Source of the DNA: Microbacterium sp. TNHR37B
GTDB taxonomy: Bacteria > Actinomycetota > Actinomycetes > Actinomycetales > Microbacteriaceae
Length of the DNA: 64,000 nt
Direction: 5' to 3'
Assembly (NCBI RefSeq): GCF_001620065.1
Contig: NZ_LQGV01000002.1
Span: forward strand, 1-64,000
Shown piece by piece: positions 42,771 to 53,042 of the stretch (its first letter is position 1; each line of letters starts with the position of its first letter). Below the pieces are notes generated by a model. That model was not told where the DNA came from. It saw nothing but the letters and a program-made list of their open reading frames with translations, and made no database searches. The position numbers were made by a program, and so were the translations under genes.

Positions 42771-43682
42771 TCACCGAGCGGGAATAGACGCCGCCACCGC
42801 ATCCTCGACCGTCTCGTGGTGGAACGTGAAACCGGTCTCCAGGAGTCGCCGAGGCTTCACGTCCATGTCGTTCGTGAGGAGCGCCCGGGTGGCGTCTGCG
42901 CCCAGCGCGAGGGTGATCGCCCACACCGGCGCGCGCAGGAGATAGGGGCGATTCATCCGGCGGGCCAGTGCGAAGCCGAGATCGTTGGCCGTCGCACGCT
43001 GCGGACCGGTCAGGTTCACGGGGCCGGTCACGCCCTGATCGATGACGTGGCGGATGGCCCGCACCTCGTCGTCGAGGGAGATCCAGGGCCACACCTGCGT
43101 CCCCGAACCGATCGGGCCCGAGAGCCCGAACCGGGTCAGCAGCATGAGGGGGCCCAGGACGCCGTCCTGATGAACCACGGGCGCCGTGCGCAGCAGCGCG
43201 ACCCGCGCGTCCGGGCCGGCGTGACGCGCTGCGGTCTCCCATTCCACGCAGAGGTCGGAAAGGAAGCCATCGCCGGGAGGTGACGACTCGTCCAGCGTGT
43301 CTCCGGGGGCCGACGGGTAGTAGCCGACGGCCGACGCACAGACGAATGCGGGCGCGTCGGTTCCCAGCGCCCGCACGGCCGCGGCGATGGCCTGCGTCGG
43401 CTGGATGCGCGACCACAGCAGTTCGTGGCGGTAGCGCTTGGTCCAGGGGAAGCGGCCGATGCTGGCCCCGTTCAGGCAGACCACGGCCGACGCGCCGGCC
43501 AGGACCTCGGGTGCCAGCGGGCGGGAGGTGGGATCCCACGACACCTCGTCCGGCTCGGAGGCCTCCCGACGCACCAGACGGGTCACCGTCGTGCCGTCGG
43601 CACGCAACGACGCGACGAGTGCTCGGCCGATCAGCCCGGATGCGCCCGCGACGACCACTCGGCCATCGCCGGGCTCAGGCAA
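42771..43682 (-). CDS. TIGR01777-family NAD(P)-dependent epimerase
   Basis: 303 aa short-chain-dehydrogenase-like fold. The cofactor loop VVVAGASGLIGRALVASLRADG is at the start, VVCLNGASIG follows, and FVCASAVGYY carries the Ser/Tyr region. The C-terminal end (DVKPRRLLETGFTFHHETVEDAVAA) is typical of TIGR01777 (DUF1731 tail). Function in bacteria is unclear; the family is often called sugar epimerase. The TTG at 43682 overlaps the OsmC stop by eight bases; a GTG at 43658 is the alternative start. Confidence 0.86.
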   Translation of the reverse strand: MPEPGDGRVVVAGASGLIGRALVASLRADGTTVTRLVRREASEPDEVSWDPTSRPLAPEVLAGASAVVCLNGASIGRFPWTKRYRHELLWSRIQPTQAIAAAVRALGTDAPAFVCASAVGYYPSAPGDTLDESSPPGDGFLSDLCVEWETAARHAGPDARVALLRTAPVVHQDGVLGPLMLLTRFGLSGPIGSGTQVWPWISLDDEVRAIRHVIDQGVTGPVNLTGPQRATANDLGFALARRMNRPYLLRAPVWAITLALGADATRALLTNDMDVKPRRLLETGFTFHHETVEDAVAASIPAR

Positions 43683-44100
43683 GCGTCGCCTCGAGAGTGA
43701 TCTCGATCCCGGTCAGGGCCGCCGACACGGGGCATCCCGTCTTGGCTTCCTGCGCGATCCGGGCGAAATCCTCGGCGCTGAGATTCGGCACGACCGCGTT
43801 GACGTTCAGGTGTGAGCCCGTGATCCCGGTGCCGGGGATGAAGGTGACCGATGCGGTGGTCTCGACCGACTCGGGCGGCGTCCCGTTCTCCGACAGCGCG
43901 TGCGAGAGAGCCATGCTGAAACAGGAGGAGTGCGCCGCGGCGAGGAGCTCCTCGGGAGTGGTCACCGACGTCGACCCTTCGCTCCGGGCCTTCCAGTCGA
44001 CGGCAAGGGGGCCCTGGTTGGAGCTTTCCAGGGCGATCTCCCCGGAGCCCTCGAACAGGCTCCCCTTCCAGCTCGTGCTCGCTTCGCTCGTGACGCTCAT
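43675..44100 (-). CDS. osmC: OsmC-family peroxiredoxin
   Basis: 141 aa thiol peroxidase that reduces organic hydroperoxides. The two reactive cysteines are in LLAAAHSSCFSMALSHAL (about 57-74) and KTGCPVSAALTGIEI. It is the OsmC rather than the Ohr type by SVTTPEELLAAAHSSCF. The ATG at 44100 follows GAGGAGACCCC. It is the first gene of a two-gene unit with the TIGR01777 epimerase. Confidence 0.9.
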   Translation of the reverse strand: MSVTSEASTSWKGSLFEGSGEIALESSNQGPLAVDWKARSEGSTSVTTPEELLAAAHSSCFSMALSHALSENGTPPESVETTASVTFIPGTGITGSHLNVNAVVPNLSAEDFARIAQEAKTGCPVSAALTGIEITLEATLA

Positions 44101-44189
44101 GGGGTCTCCTCGGTGCCGGGATGGGTCGACGGCGGGTTCGCGCGCGACGCTTCCGAGCGTAGACCGGCGGCGAGGGGGAGGGAATGGGG

Positions 44190-44648
44190 CTAGGCGGGAA
44201 CCCGCGGGGCGAGCACGCGGTCCAGCTCCAGTTCCACGACACCTCGGCTCGGCGCGCCACCGAACCGGGTGTGGATCGTCCCCCGGCCGTCGAGAACGAA
44301 CGTCGTCGGGGTCTGCAGCACGTGGAAGTGCTGCGCGATGTCGGGGCGATCGGTCAGGTCGACATCCAGGTGCAGCACGCCCGCGCGCTCCCGGGCGATC
44401 TCGCCCAGCGTCCGGTGGACTCCGGGGCAGCGTCCGCAGGTCTGCGTGCTGAACTGCAGGAGCGTGGCCCGTTCGCCGAGGGCCGTGGCGCCCAGTCGTC
44501 GCGGGTCCACGATCTCGTCGGGATTGCGCCGACGGGGGCGATTCTGCTGCCAGCGGAGGAACAGGCCGACCCCGACGGTGGCAGCCAGCAGGGCGCTGAG
44601 CACGAGGAGGGCGTCGACCACGGTCACAGCGGACCATCGTATCCGCAT
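44190..44648 (-). CDS. Membrane-anchored thioredoxin-like protein
   Basis: 152 aa. One N-terminal membrane helix (about 9-29), then a thioredoxin fold with the active site CGRCPG (TQTCGRCPGVHRTLGEIA), cis-Pro in LQTPTTFVLDG. The tip residues Gly-Arg differ from the Gly-Pro of thioredoxin, so it is a specialised oxidoreductase. The ATG at 44648 is chosen since it starts at the anchor. It is divergent from thyA. Confidence 0.85.
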   Translation of the reverse strand: MRIRWSAVTVVDALLVLSALLAATVGVGLFLRWQQNRPRRRNPDEIVDPRRLGATALGERATLLQFSTQTCGRCPGVHRTLGEIARERAGVLHLDVDLTDRPDIAQHFHVLQTPTTFVLDGRGTIHTRFGGAPSRGVVELELDRVLAPRVPA

Positions 44649-44742
44649 GAATCCACTCCGGCGAAGCTCAGGGCCGTGTATGACTCCCCGCGACACCTGT
44701 CGCGCGGCGGTTGCGCACCGCCTCGGTGTCCTCGGGCGGCGG

Positions 44743-44748
44743 TAGGGT
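44743..44748 (+). promoter_or_regulatory. -10 box of thyA, leaderless layout
   Basis: TAGGGT, 7 nt before the GTG at 44756. Confidence 0.55.
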
Positions 44749-44755
44749 GGCAGGC

Positions 44756-45568
44756 GTGACCGCCGCCTCCGTTCCCACGCCGTACGAAGATCTCCTGCGG
44801 GATGTGCTCGCCGAAGGGGTCCACAAGAGCGATCGAACGGGCACGGGCACCACGAGCGTGTTCGGGCGGCAGATCCGCTTCGACCTGTCGCAGGGGTTTC
44901 CGCTCATCACCACCAAGCGCGTGCACTTCAAGTCGATCGCCTACGAGCTGCTGTGGTTCCTCCGTGGCGAGTCGAACGTGAGCTGGCTGCAGGAGAACGG
45001 CGTCACCATCTGGGACGAGTGGGCCGACGAACGCGGCGAGCTCGGACCGGTCTACGGCGTCCAGTGGCGTTCCTGGCCCACCGCGTCGGGGGAGACGATC
45101 GACCAGATCACCCAGGTCGTCGAGCAGATCCGCACCAACCCGGACTCGCGCCGTCTCATCGTCTCGGCCTGGAACCCCGCAGACATCCCCGACATGGCCC
45201 TCGCGCCGTGCCACGCGCTCTTCCAGTTCTACGTCGCCGATGGCCGGCTCTCGTGCCAGCTCTATCAGCGCAGCGCCGACATGTTCCTCGGCGTCCCGTT
45301 CAACATCGCCTCCTACGCGCTGCTGACGCTCATGATCGCGCAGCAGACCGGTCTGGAGCCGGGCGACTTCGTCTGGACCGGTGGCGACTGCCACATCTAC
45401 GACAACCACCGCGAGCAGGTGCGCGAACAGCTCTCGCGCGAGGCGTATCCGTATCCGACGCTGCGGCTCGCGCGCCGGCCGGAGTCGATTTTCGACTACC
45501 GGTTCGAGGACTTCTTGGTCGAGGGCTATCAGCACCACCCACCGATCCGGGCGGCCGTCGCGGTATGA
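44756..45568 (+). CDS. thyA: Thymidylate synthase (ThyA)
   Basis: Methylates dUMP to dTMP with methylene-tetrahydrofolate. 270 aa. Catalytic Cys152 in [12 protein letters not shown], phosphate-binding KSDRTGTGT and [11 protein letters not shown], and [21 protein letters not shown] are all intact. Many actinobacteria have flavin-dependent ThyX between dapB and dapA; this genome has classic ThyA there, coupled by ATGA to the folate reductase it needs. Confidence 0.97.
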   Translation: MTAASVPTPYEDLLRDVLAEGVHKSDRTGTGTTSVFGRQIRFDLSQGFPLITTKRVHFKSIAYELLWFLRGESNVSWLQENGVTIWDEWADERGELGPVYGVQWRSWPTASGETIDQITQVVEQIRTNPDSRRLIVSAWNPADIPDMALAPCHALFQFYVADGRLSCQLYQRSADMFLGVPFNIASYALLTLMIAQQTGLEPGDFVWTGGDCHIYDNHREQVREQLSREAYPYPTLRLARRPESIFDYRFEDFLVEGYQHHPPIRAAVAV

Positions 45569-46131
45569 CGGCCGACGGCTCCGATGCGGTCGGTGCGCCC
45601 GGCCCACACGACCCGCAGAGACGCTCGGCGCGTCTGGGGCTCATCTGGGCCGAAGCGCACGATCGCATCATCGGCGCGGGCGGCGGCATGCCGTGGCACG
45701 TGCCCGAAGACCTCGCACACTTTCGTGAGGTCACCCTCGGCTCGCCCGTGATCATGGGACGGCGCACCTGGGAGTCCTTTCCTGATCGCTTCCGACCGCT
45801 CCCCGGCCGCCGGAACATCGTCGTCACGCGCGACGAGGCGTGGGAGGCGCCCGGCGCCGAACGCGCCGCTTCGCTCCCGGCGGCGATCGCGCTCGCCGGC
45901 GAGGGCGAGGTCTGGGTGATCGGCGGCGGGCAGCTGTATCGCGAGGCGATCGTCCACGCCGACGTGCTGGAGGTCACCGAGCTCGACCTCGACGTCGACG
46001 GAGACACGCGCGCGCCCGCCCGAGACGACTGGCATGTCGCGTCGCGGTCGCCGTGGCAGGAGTCCCGCACCGGTGTGCGCTACCGCTTCGTCACCCTCGA
46101 TCGCGCCACGGACGGCGAGGGCTCGCGATGA
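45565..46131 (+). CDS. folA: Dihydrofolate reductase
   Basis: Regenerates tetrahydrofolate from the dihydrofolate made by ThyA. 188 aa, with a 22-residue N-terminal extension before [30 protein letters not shown] (the Asp in PEDL is the active-site acid). NADPH loop [11 protein letters not shown] and [12 protein letters not shown] are canonical. The ATG overlaps the thyA stop. Confidence 0.95.
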   Translation: MTADGSDAVGAPGPHDPQRRSARLGLIWAEAHDRIIGAGGGMPWHVPEDLAHFREVTLGSPVIMGRRTWESFPDRFRPLPGRRNIVVTRDEAWEAPGAERAASLPAAIALAGEGEVWVIGGGQLYREAIVHADVLEVTELDLDVDGDTRAPARDDWHVASRSPWQESRTGVRYRFVTLDRATDGEGSR

Positions 46132-46892
46132 GCCGAACGGCCCTGGTCACCGGGGCCAGCTCGGGTCTCGGTGCCGAGTTCGCGCGGCAACTCGCCGCGA
46201 CCGGAGCCGACCTCGTCCTCGTTGCCCGCGATCGCGGGGCGTTGGAGACGCTCTCGGCGGAGCTCGGCCGCGACCACGCCGTCTCGTGTGAGGTGCTCAC
46301 CGCCGACCTCACGACCCGCGAAGGTCTGGATGCCGTCGCCGCGCGGCTGCGCGAGCCCGAACGCCCGGTCGGTGTGCTGGTCAACAACGCCGGCTTCGGT
46401 CTCGATCTGCGCTTCGAGCGCAACGATCCCCTGCAGGAGGAGCGCCACCTCGACCTCCACGTGCGTGCGACGATGCGCCTCACTCATGCGGCGCTCGGCG
46501 CCATGCTGTTGCGGGGCGGCGGCAGGATCATCAATGTGGCCTCTGTCGCCGCGTTCCTTCCGCGCGGCACGTACGGTGCCGTCAAAGCGTGGGTGGTCTC
46601 CTTCAGCCGGTGGGCGAACATCACCTACTCCTCGCGAGGCGTCAGCGTGACGGCCGTGTGTCCCGGCTTCACGCACACCGACTTCCACGCGCGGATGGGT
46701 CTTGCCGCAGGAGAGGAGGGCGTGCCGCCCTTCCTGTGGCTCGACGCAGGCGATGTCGTCCGAGCCGGTCTGCGCGACGCCGCCCGCGGCCGTGCGGTGT
46801 CGGTGCCGTCGCTGCGCTACAAAGCGCTCGTGACGGCGGCGCGGCTGCTGCCATCACGGCTCGTGGCCCGCCTCGCGGAGGCCGGTCGCTGA
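46128..46892 (+). CDS. Short-chain dehydrogenase/reductase
   Basis: 254 aa classical SDR. Cofactor motif TGASSGLGAEFARQLA (about 8-23), NNAGFG (about 86-91), catalytic Ser in VASVAAFLP and the Tyr-x-x-x-Lys YGAVKAW (Tyr about 148, Lys 152). The substrate is unknown; the text resembles the DltE/YqjQ group. It overlaps folA by four bases and closes the thyA-folA unit. Confidence 0.9.
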   Translation: MSRTALVTGASSGLGAEFARQLAATGADLVLVARDRGALETLSAELGRDHAVSCEVLTADLTTREGLDAVAARLREPERPVGVLVNNAGFGLDLRFERNDPLQEERHLDLHVRATMRLTHAALGAMLLRGGGRIINVASVAAFLPRGTYGAVKAWVVSFSRWANITYSSRGVSVTAVCPGFTHTDFHARMGLAAGEEGVPPFLWLDAGDVVRAGLRDAARGRAVSVPSLRYKALVTAARLLPSRLVARLAEAGR

Positions 46893-46925
46893 CCTGCTGA
46901 CGAGACCGCGCCGGGAGCGAACCGA

Positions 46926-46931
46926 TAACCT
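46926..46931 (+). promoter_or_regulatory. -10 box of dapA, leaderless layout
   Basis: TAACCT, 7 nt before the ATG at 46939. Confidence 0.55.
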
Positions 46932-46938
46932 GGGACGC

Positions 46939-47916
46939 ATGACGCACACGGGTAACCCTTTCGGACAGGTGCTCGTCGCGCTCGTCACCCCGATGACGGC
47001 CGACGGCGAGGTCGACTGGCCCGCCGTCGAGAAGCACATCGATGACGTGATCGCCGCCGGCGCCGACGGCATCGTCGTCACCGGCACGACCGGTGAGACC
47101 AGCACCCTGACCGATGCGGAGAAGCTGCGTCTGGTCGAGGTGGGCAAGTCCGTCTCGGCGGGCCGGGCCAAGATCATCACCGGCGGTGGCTCGAACGAGA
47201 CCGCCCACGCGATCGAGCTCTACCGCGCGAGCGAGAAGGCCGGCGCCGACGGCATCATGATCGTCACGCCCTACTACAACAAGCCCACCCAGGCCGGGAT
47301 CCTGACGCACTTCCGCCTCGTGGCCGACGCCACCGATCTCCCGGTGATCCTCTACGACATCCCCGGCCGCACCGGGGTGCCCATCAAGTACGAGACGATC
47401 CTCCGGCTGGCCAAGCACCCCAACATCCTGGCGATCAAGGACGCGAAGGGAGACTTCAGCGAGGTCAGCCGTGTCCTGAACCAGACCGACCTCATGTACT
47501 TCTCCGGCGACGACGCGAACGTGCTCCCGCACCTCTCCATCGGCGCGTCCGGGCTCATCGGGGTCACGGCGAACATCGCCCCGGCGCCGTACCGCACCAT
47601 CGTCGACGCGGTCAATCGCGGCGACCTCGCGGCCGCGACCGCCGCGCACCGCAAGCTCGAGCCGCTCGTGCGGGCGGTCATGACCCACGTGCCGGGAACG
47701 GTGAGCGCCAAGTACATCCTCCACGGCCTCGGCCGTATCTCCAGCCCGAGAGTGCGGCTGCCATTGGTCGGCCCGGAGGAGTGGGAGGCCGCGGTGATCG
47801 AGGACGAGCTCGCCCTCGTGCACGACGTCGACGGCGCCGACTTCTCCAACTTCCGTCCCGACCGCAATGCGGCGGCCGGCGGTGCGCTGCCCAAGGTGCA
47901 CGGCACGACGCGCTGA
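46939..47916 (+). CDS. dapA: 4-hydroxy-tetrahydrodipicolinate synthase
   Basis: First committed step to diaminopimelate and lysine: condenses pyruvate with aspartate semialdehyde. 325 aa. Schiff-base Lys167 in ILAIKDAKGDF, Tyr139 in VILYDIPGRT, and the TTGE hydroxyl relay at 50-53 (GTTGETSTL) are all present. A C-terminal extension of about 25 residues goes beyond the usual end. It feeds DapB (41.5 kb) and DapF (59.9 kb). Confidence 0.96.
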   Translation: MTHTGNPFGQVLVALVTPMTADGEVDWPAVEKHIDDVIAAGADGIVVTGTTGETSTLTDAEKLRLVEVGKSVSAGRAKIITGGGSNETAHAIELYRASEKAGADGIMIVTPYYNKPTQAGILTHFRLVADATDLPVILYDIPGRTGVPIKYETILRLAKHPNILAIKDAKGDFSEVSRVLNQTDLMYFSGDDANVLPHLSIGASGLIGVTANIAPAPYRTIVDAVNRGDLAAATAAHRKLEPLVRAVMTHVPGTVSAKYILHGLGRISSPRVRLPLVGPEEWEAAVIEDELALVHDVDGADFSNFRPDRNAAAGGALPKVHGTTR

Positions 47917-48024
47917 TCCCCGCACGACCCACAACCGAACACCGGACGCCTCCACGGCGCCCCGAACCGAGAGGTCCCGACTGTTTCTCAGCCGCGACAC
48001 TCGGACACCTGTGAAAGGCCACTG

Positions 48025-49701
48025 ATGCCCACGAACGTCTTCGAGCCGGCTGCGCTCGAGCCCGGAACCCTGCGCGTGACCCCCCTGGGCGGTCTCGGAG
48101 AGGTCGGGCGGAACATGACCGTCTTCGAGTTCGACGGCAAACTCCTCGTGGTCGACTGCGGCGTGCTCTTCCCCGAGGAGCACCAACCCGGCGTCGACCT
48201 GATCCTTCCCGACTTCGAGCCCCTCAAGGGGCGCCTCGACGACATCGTCGGCGTCGTCCTGACCCACGGACACGAGGACCACATCGGTGCCGTGCCGTAC
48301 CTCCTCAAGCTCAAGTCGGACATCCCCCTCCTCGGGTCCGGGCTCACCCTCGCGCTCGTGGAGGCCAAGCTCAAGGAGCACCGCCTCAAGCCCTACACGC
48401 TCACGGTCGCCGAGGGACAGCGTGAGCAGGTCGGGCCGTTCGAGCTCGAGTTCGTGGCGGTGAACCACTCGATCCCCGACGCCCTCGCCGTCGCGATCCG
48501 CACCCCCGCGGGCCTCGTGCTCGCCACCGGCGACTTCAAGATGGACCAGCTTCCGCTCGACGGGCGGATCACGGACCTCCGCGCCTTCTCGCGGCTGGGG
48601 GAGGAGGGCGTGGACCTCTTCCTCGTCGACTCCACCAATGCCGACGTCCCGGGCTTCACACCGCTGGAGCGGTCGATCGGCCCCGTCCTCGACCAGGTCA
48701 TCGCGAAGGCGCCGCGGAGGGTGATCGTCGCGAGCTTCTCCAGCCACGTGCACCGCGTGCAGCAGGTGCTCGATGCCGCGCACGCGCACGGACGACGGCT
48801 CGCCTTCCTCGGCCGCAGCATGGTGCGCAACATGACGATCGCCGAGGAGCTGGGCTACCTCAACGTCCCCTCCGGCGTCCTCATCGACTACAAGAAGGCC
48901 AAGGACCTCCCCGACGATCGCATCGTCTACATGTCGACCGGGTCGCAGGGAGAGCCGATGGCGGTGCTCTCGCGCATGGCCAACCTCGACCACGCCATCG
49001 AGCCGGGTCCCGGCGACACGGTCATCCTCGCCTCGAGCCTCATTCCCGGCAACGAGAACGCCGTCTACCGCGTGATCGACGGCCTGACCAAGCTCGGCGC
49101 GAACGTCGTGCACAAGGGGAACGCGAAGGTGCACGTCTCTGGCCACGCCGCCGCGGGCGAACTCCTCTACTGCTACAACATCCTGCGTCCCCGCAACGTC
49201 CTCCCCGTCCACGGCGAGTACCGGCACCTCATCGCCAACGCGAAGCTCGCGCAGGACACGGGGATCGCTCCCGACCGCACGATCATCGCGGAGAACGGCA
49301 CGGTGGTCGACCTCAAGGGCGGCGTGGCGCGGGTGGCCGGTCAGCTGGACCTCGGCTTCGTCTACGTCGACGGCTCGACCGTCGGGGAGATCACCGATGC
49401 CGACCTCAAGGACCGTCGCATCCTCGGTGAGGAAGGGTTCATCTCGGTCATCGTCGTCGTCGACGCGGCGACGGGACGAGTCATCTCGGGCCCCGAGATC
49501 CACGCGCGAGGCTTCGCCGAGGACGACTCGGTGTTCGAGTCGGTCAAGCCGAAGATCGCCGCGGCGTTGGCCGAGGCGGCGCAGTCGGGCGTGCGCGACA
49601 CTCATGCGCTCTCGCAGGTCGTGCGACGCACGATCGGACGCTGGGTCAACCAGTCGCTGCGCCGTCGTCCGATGATCGTGCCCTTGGTCATCGAGGCCTA
49701 G
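48025..49701 (+). CDS. rnj: Ribonuclease J
   Basis: Metallo-beta-lactamase RNase with endo- and 5'-to-3' exonuclease activity, central to mRNA turnover and rRNA ends. 558 aa. Zinc motif HGHEDH (His81, His83, Asp85, His86), beta-CASP domain in the middle with VIVASFSSHVHRVQQ, VYMSTGSQGEPMA and HVSGHAAAGELL, and a C-terminal dimer domain. GTGAAAGGCCACTG holds the ribosome-binding site. It follows dapA as in other actinobacteria. Confidence 0.96.
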   Translation: MPTNVFEPAALEPGTLRVTPLGGLGEVGRNMTVFEFDGKLLVVDCGVLFPEEHQPGVDLILPDFEPLKGRLDDIVGVVLTHGHEDHIGAVPYLLKLKSDIPLLGSGLTLALVEAKLKEHRLKPYTLTVAEGQREQVGPFELEFVAVNHSIPDALAVAIRTPAGLVLATGDFKMDQLPLDGRITDLRAFSRLGEEGVDLFLVDSTNADVPGFTPLERSIGPVLDQVIAKAPRRVIVASFSSHVHRVQQVLDAAHAHGRRLAFLGRSMVRNMTIAEELGYLNVPSGVLIDYKKAKDLPDDRIVYMSTGSQGEPMAVLSRMANLDHAIEPGPGDTVILASSLIPGNENAVYRVIDGLTKLGANVVHKGNAKVHVSGHAAAGELLYCYNILRPRNVLPVHGEYRHLIANAKLAQDTGIAPDRTIIAENGTVVDLKGGVARVAGQLDLGFVYVDGSTVGEITDADLKDRRILGEEGFISVIVVVDAATGRVISGPEIHARGFAEDDSVFESVKPKIAAALAEAAQSGVRDTHALSQVVRRTIGRWVNQSLRRRPMIVPLVIEA

Positions 49702-49704
49702 CCC

Positions 49705-49710
49705 TACAAT
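49705..49710 (+). promoter_or_regulatory. -10 box of GNAT gene, leaderless layout
   Basis: TACAAT, 7 nt before the ATG at 49718; only a few bases after the rnj stop. Confidence 0.55.
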
Positions 49711-49717
49711 CGGGGCC

Positions 49718-50212
49718 ATGGTCGCCACGTTCCGTCTGCGAGCCGCCGCCGCGGGCGACGGTGCTTTCCTCGCCGACATGGTCGTGGAGGCGGCGAACTG
49801 GCGGGCGGAGGGGTTTCGGCCCAAGCACCAGATCCTCGAGAGTCCCGAGTACGCGCGGTACCTGGCGGGGTGGATGCGTCCGGGTGATGCCGGCCTCATC
49901 GCCGTGGACGGGCAGGAGGTCCCGATCGGCGCGGCTTGGTATCGGATGCTCCCGCGCACCGACCCCGGGTTCGGGTATGTCGCGACAGGCGTTCCCGAAC
50001 TCATCATCGGCGTACGCCCGATCTGGCGTGCGCACGGTGTGGGGCGCGCCCTGCTGCAGGGCCTGTGTGATCAGGCGCGCGCGGCCGGGTTCGCGCGGCT
50101 GAGCCTGTCGGTGGAACGCGGCAACTTCGCCCAGACGTTGTATCGCAGTGAGGGGTTCGCGGTCACCCAGGCCGGTCATGGTCGTGACACGATGGTCAAG
50201 CGCCTGCGCTGA
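49718..50212 (+). CDS. GNAT N-acetyltransferase
   Basis: 164 aa. Motif A is ELIIGVRPIWRAHGVGRALLQGLCDQARAAG, with the R-A-H-G-V-G-R-A acetyl-CoA loop; LSLSVERGNFAQTLYRSEGFAV is motif B. It has a start FRLRAAAAGDGAFLADMVVEAANW typical of the family. Acceptor unknown. Confidence 0.87.
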   Translation: MVATFRLRAAAAGDGAFLADMVVEAANWRAEGFRPKHQILESPEYARYLAGWMRPGDAGLIAVDGQEVPIGAAWYRMLPRTDPGFGYVATGVPELIIGVRPIWRAHGVGRALLQGLCDQARAAGFARLSLSVERGNFAQTLYRSEGFAVTQAGHGRDTMVKRLR

Positions 50213-50284
50213 GGGTGCCGGCCCCGGGCGCGTGAGCGTCGCGCCTCTGCCGCGTCGCTACGCCGGAACGTCGGTGGCGCGCCG

Positions 50285-50290
50285 TACCGT
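50285..50290 (+). promoter_or_regulatory. -10 box of ftsK, leaderless-like layout
   Basis: TACCGT, 6 nt before the ATG at 50297. The six bases GGAGGA also look like a Shine-Dalgarno, so a longer transcript from upstream could use the same start. Confidence 0.4.
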
Positions 50291-50296
50291 GGAGGA

Positions 50297-52981
50297 ATGG
50301 CCAGGAGCACGAAGCCGACTTCGAGCGCGCGCGCGTCCGCGAAGAGCTCGGGTCCGTCGCGCGCCAAGAAGCCCGATCCCGCCCCCCGGCGCTACGTCGA
50401 CGATGTCGACCGGCCGCCTCTCGCCGTCCGGGCATGGCTCGGGCTCGCGCACGTGGTCGGTGGCATGTTCCGTGCATTCGGGCCCGAGACGCTCGAGAAG
50501 GACCAGCGCCGAGACGGGTTCCCGTTCCTCCTCGTGCTGCTGGCCGCCGCCGGTGCCGTCGTGGAGTGGTTCCTCATCGGCACCGAGGTGGGCACCTCGA
50601 TCAGTGCCTACACCGTCGGGTTCCTCGTCGGGCGTGTCGCCTTCATCCTTCCCGTGCTCCTTCTCCTCCTCGCGGGCTGGCTGTTTCGCCATCCGTCGTC
50701 GGTGCACGACAACGGCCGTATCGGAATCGGGTTCGGCATCTTCGTGCTCGCGATCGCGGGGTTCTGTCACGTGCTGGGCTCCCGTCCCCAGCCCAAGGCG
50801 GGTCTTCCCGCCCTCAGCGAAAGCGGTGGGCTTTTCGGCTGGATGATCGGCGAGCCGCTGACCTTCCTCACGCCGATCGGGGCGGCGGCCGTGCTCGGGC
50901 TGCTGGCCGTTCTCAGCGTCCTCATCATCACCAAGACGCCCCCGAACCGCATCGGGCAGCGGCTGGGCGACCTCTACGCGTGGATGTTCGGAGCCGAGCG
51001 CCCGGAGCGGGCCGCTCCCACGGCGGGCCCTGACGCTCCGACGGTCGCCTTCACGGAGGACGAGGAGAGCGACGCCGCGCTTCCGTGGTGGCGACGAAAC
51101 AAGTCGGGCCGAGAGGAAGACGTCGACGGCCACCTCGGCGCTGACGACCTGACGGCGCTGCTCACTCCGGCGACCACGGGCGGCTTCGACCAGGCCGTCG
51201 CGACCCCCGTCCCGCCGACCGCCGCGGAGGCGCCCACCGAGGTCATCGACCCGTCGGTGGTTGCGGGGGCGCAGCGCGCGGCGCGGAAAGCAGACACCGG
51301 GATCCGAGAGGATGCCGACGAGGTCCACGACGACGGTCTCCTCCCGGGCCTGTCGGGCCTCGGCGGCGACTACGACGGCCGGCCGCCGGCGCTCCCGTAT
51401 CGACTCCCTTCGGTGGAGGCGCTCGCGGCGGGCACACCGCACAAGGCTCGCTCCGAGGCCAACGACGCCGTCGTGCGCGCCATCATGGGGGTGTTCGAGC
51501 AGTTCTCGGTCGACGCGCGCGTGACCGGGTTCTCGCGGGGACCCACCGTCACGCAGTACGAGATCGAGCTCGGCCCGGGGGTGAAGGTCGAGCGCATCAC
51601 GGCGCTCACCAACAACATCGCCTACGCTGTCGCCTCCAACGAGGTCCGCATCCTTGCCCCGATCCCCGGCAAGAGCGCGATCGGTGTGGAGATCCCCAAC
51701 ACGGACCGCGAGATCGTCACCCTCGGAGACGTGCTGCGCTCTCCCGCCGCGGCTGCGCAGACCCACCCGATGACGATCGGTGTCGGGAAGGACGTCGGCG
51801 GAGGGTACGTCGTGGCGAACCTCGCCAAGATGCCGCACCTTCTCGTGGCCGGTTCCACCGGGTCGGGCAAGTCGAGCTTCGTCAACTCGATGATCACGAG
51901 CCTGCTCATGCGCGCCAAGCCCAGCGACGTGCGGATGGTCCTGATCGACCCGAAGCGGGTGGAGCTCACCTCTTACGCCGGTGTGCCGCATCTGATCACC
52001 CCGATCATCACCAACCCCAAGAAGGCGGCCGAAGCCTTGCAGTGGGTCGTCAAAGAGATGGACATGCGCTACGACGACCTCGCGTCGTTCGGCTTCCGTC
52101 ACATCGACGACTTCAACAAAGCGGTCGTCGCCGGGGAGATCACCCTCCCAGCGGGCAGCGAACGCGTCCTCAAGCCGTATCCGTACCTCCTCGTGGTCGT
52201 CGACGAGCTCGCCGACCTGATGATGGTCGCCCCTCGCGATGTCGAGGACTCGATCGTTCGCATCACCCAGCTGGCTCGCGCGAGCGGGATCCACCTCGTG
52301 CTGGCCACCCAGCGCCCCTCCGTGGACGTCGTGACCGGTCTGATCAAGGCCAACGTGCCCTCGCGTCTCGCCTTCGCGGTGACGAGCGTCACCGACTCCC
52401 GAGTCATCCTCGACCAGCCCGGCGCCGACCGCCTGATCGGGCAGGGCGACGGTCTCTTCCTGCCGATGGGAGCCTCGAAGGCTCTGCGTGTGCAGGGGGC
52501 CTGGGTCGCGGAGAGCGAGATCGAGAAGGTGGTCTCGCACGTCAAGAAGCAAGCGCAGCCCGAGTACCGGTCCGATGTCCAGGCGGTCGCCGAGAAGAAG
52601 GAGATCGACGCGGACATCGGCGACGATCTGGACCTGCTCCTCGCCGCCGCCGAGCAGATCGTCTCGACCCAGTTCGGGTCGACGTCGATGCTCCAGCGGA
52701 AGTTGCGGGTCGGGTTCGCCAAAGCCGGACGGCTGATGGATCTCCTCGAGTCCCGGGAGATCGTCGGCCCGTCGGAGGGATCGAAGGCCCGCGACGTGCT
52801 GGTGACGCCGGACCAGCTCCCCGCCGTTCTCGCGCGGCTCCGCGGCGAGGAGCCTCCCGCGGAGGCTCCGGCACCCGACGGCTACGGCAAGGACGCGGTG
52901 GACTCCCAGTTCGACGGCTATGAGGTCGTCGACGGCGACCGCGGCTCCGAGGACGCCTGGGGTCTGACCGGTCGCGACTGA
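50297..52981 (+). CDS. ftsK: DNA translocase FtsK/SpoIIIE
   Basis: Septum-bound motor that pumps chromosome DNA and helps XerCD resolve dimers. 894 aa. Four membrane helices at about 75-225, a low-conservation acidic linker (about 230-385), then alpha/beta motor domains: Walker A GSTGSGKS (519-526), Walker [27 protein letters not shown] and [20 protein letters not shown]. The C-terminal gamma winged helix ([39 protein letters not shown]) reads KOPS-like guide sequences. Complete. Confidence 0.96.
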   Translation: MARSTKPTSSARASAKSSGPSRAKKPDPAPRRYVDDVDRPPLAVRAWLGLAHVVGGMFRAFGPETLEKDQRRDGFPFLLVLLAAAGAVVEWFLIGTEVGTSISAYTVGFLVGRVAFILPVLLLLLAGWLFRHPSSVHDNGRIGIGFGIFVLAIAGFCHVLGSRPQPKAGLPALSESGGLFGWMIGEPLTFLTPIGAAAVLGLLAVLSVLIITKTPPNRIGQRLGDLYAWMFGAERPERAAPTAGPDAPTVAFTEDEESDAALPWWRRNKSGREEDVDGHLGADDLTALLTPATTGGFDQAVATPVPPTAAEAPTEVIDPSVVAGAQRAARKADTGIREDADEVHDDGLLPGLSGLGGDYDGRPPALPYRLPSVEALAAGTPHKARSEANDAVVRAIMGVFEQFSVDARVTGFSRGPTVTQYEIELGPGVKVERITALTNNIAYAVASNEVRILAPIPGKSAIGVEIPNTDREIVTLGDVLRSPAAAAQTHPMTIGVGKDVGGGYVVANLAKMPHLLVAGSTGSGKSSFVNSMITSLLMRAKPSDVRMVLIDPKRVELTSYAGVPHLITPIITNPKKAAEALQWVVKEMDMRYDDLASFGFRHIDDFNKAVVAGEITLPAGSERVLKPYPYLLVVVDELADLMMVAPRDVEDSIVRITQLARASGIHLVLATQRPSVDVVTGLIKANVPSRLAFAVTSVTDSRVILDQPGADRLIGQGDGLFLPMGASKALRVQGAWVAESEIEKVVSHVKKQAQPEYRSDVQAVAEKKEIDADIGDDLDLLLAAAEQIVSTQFGSTSMLQRKLRVGFAKAGRLMDLLESREIVGPSEGSKARDVLVTPDQLPAVLARLRGEEPPAEAPAPDGYGKDAVDSQFDGYEVVDGDRGSEDAWGLTGRD

Positions 52982-53030
52982 GGACGTTGCGGCCCTCGAC
53001 GCGGCGCATCGGAGGGCCGGTCGCCTCGAC

Positions 53031-53036
53031 TAGGCT
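53031..53036 (+). promoter_or_regulatory. -10 box of pgsA, leaderless layout
   Basis: TAGGCT, 6 nt before the GTG at 53043. Confidence 0.55.
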
Positions 53037-53042
53037 CGGCGC

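Noticed and set aside
46669-50007. 1112-codon open frame on the minus strand opposite dapA and rnj
   Set aside because: Antisense of certain genes, no domain, composition typical of shadow frames. The same holds for 16930-19578 and 50258-52552.
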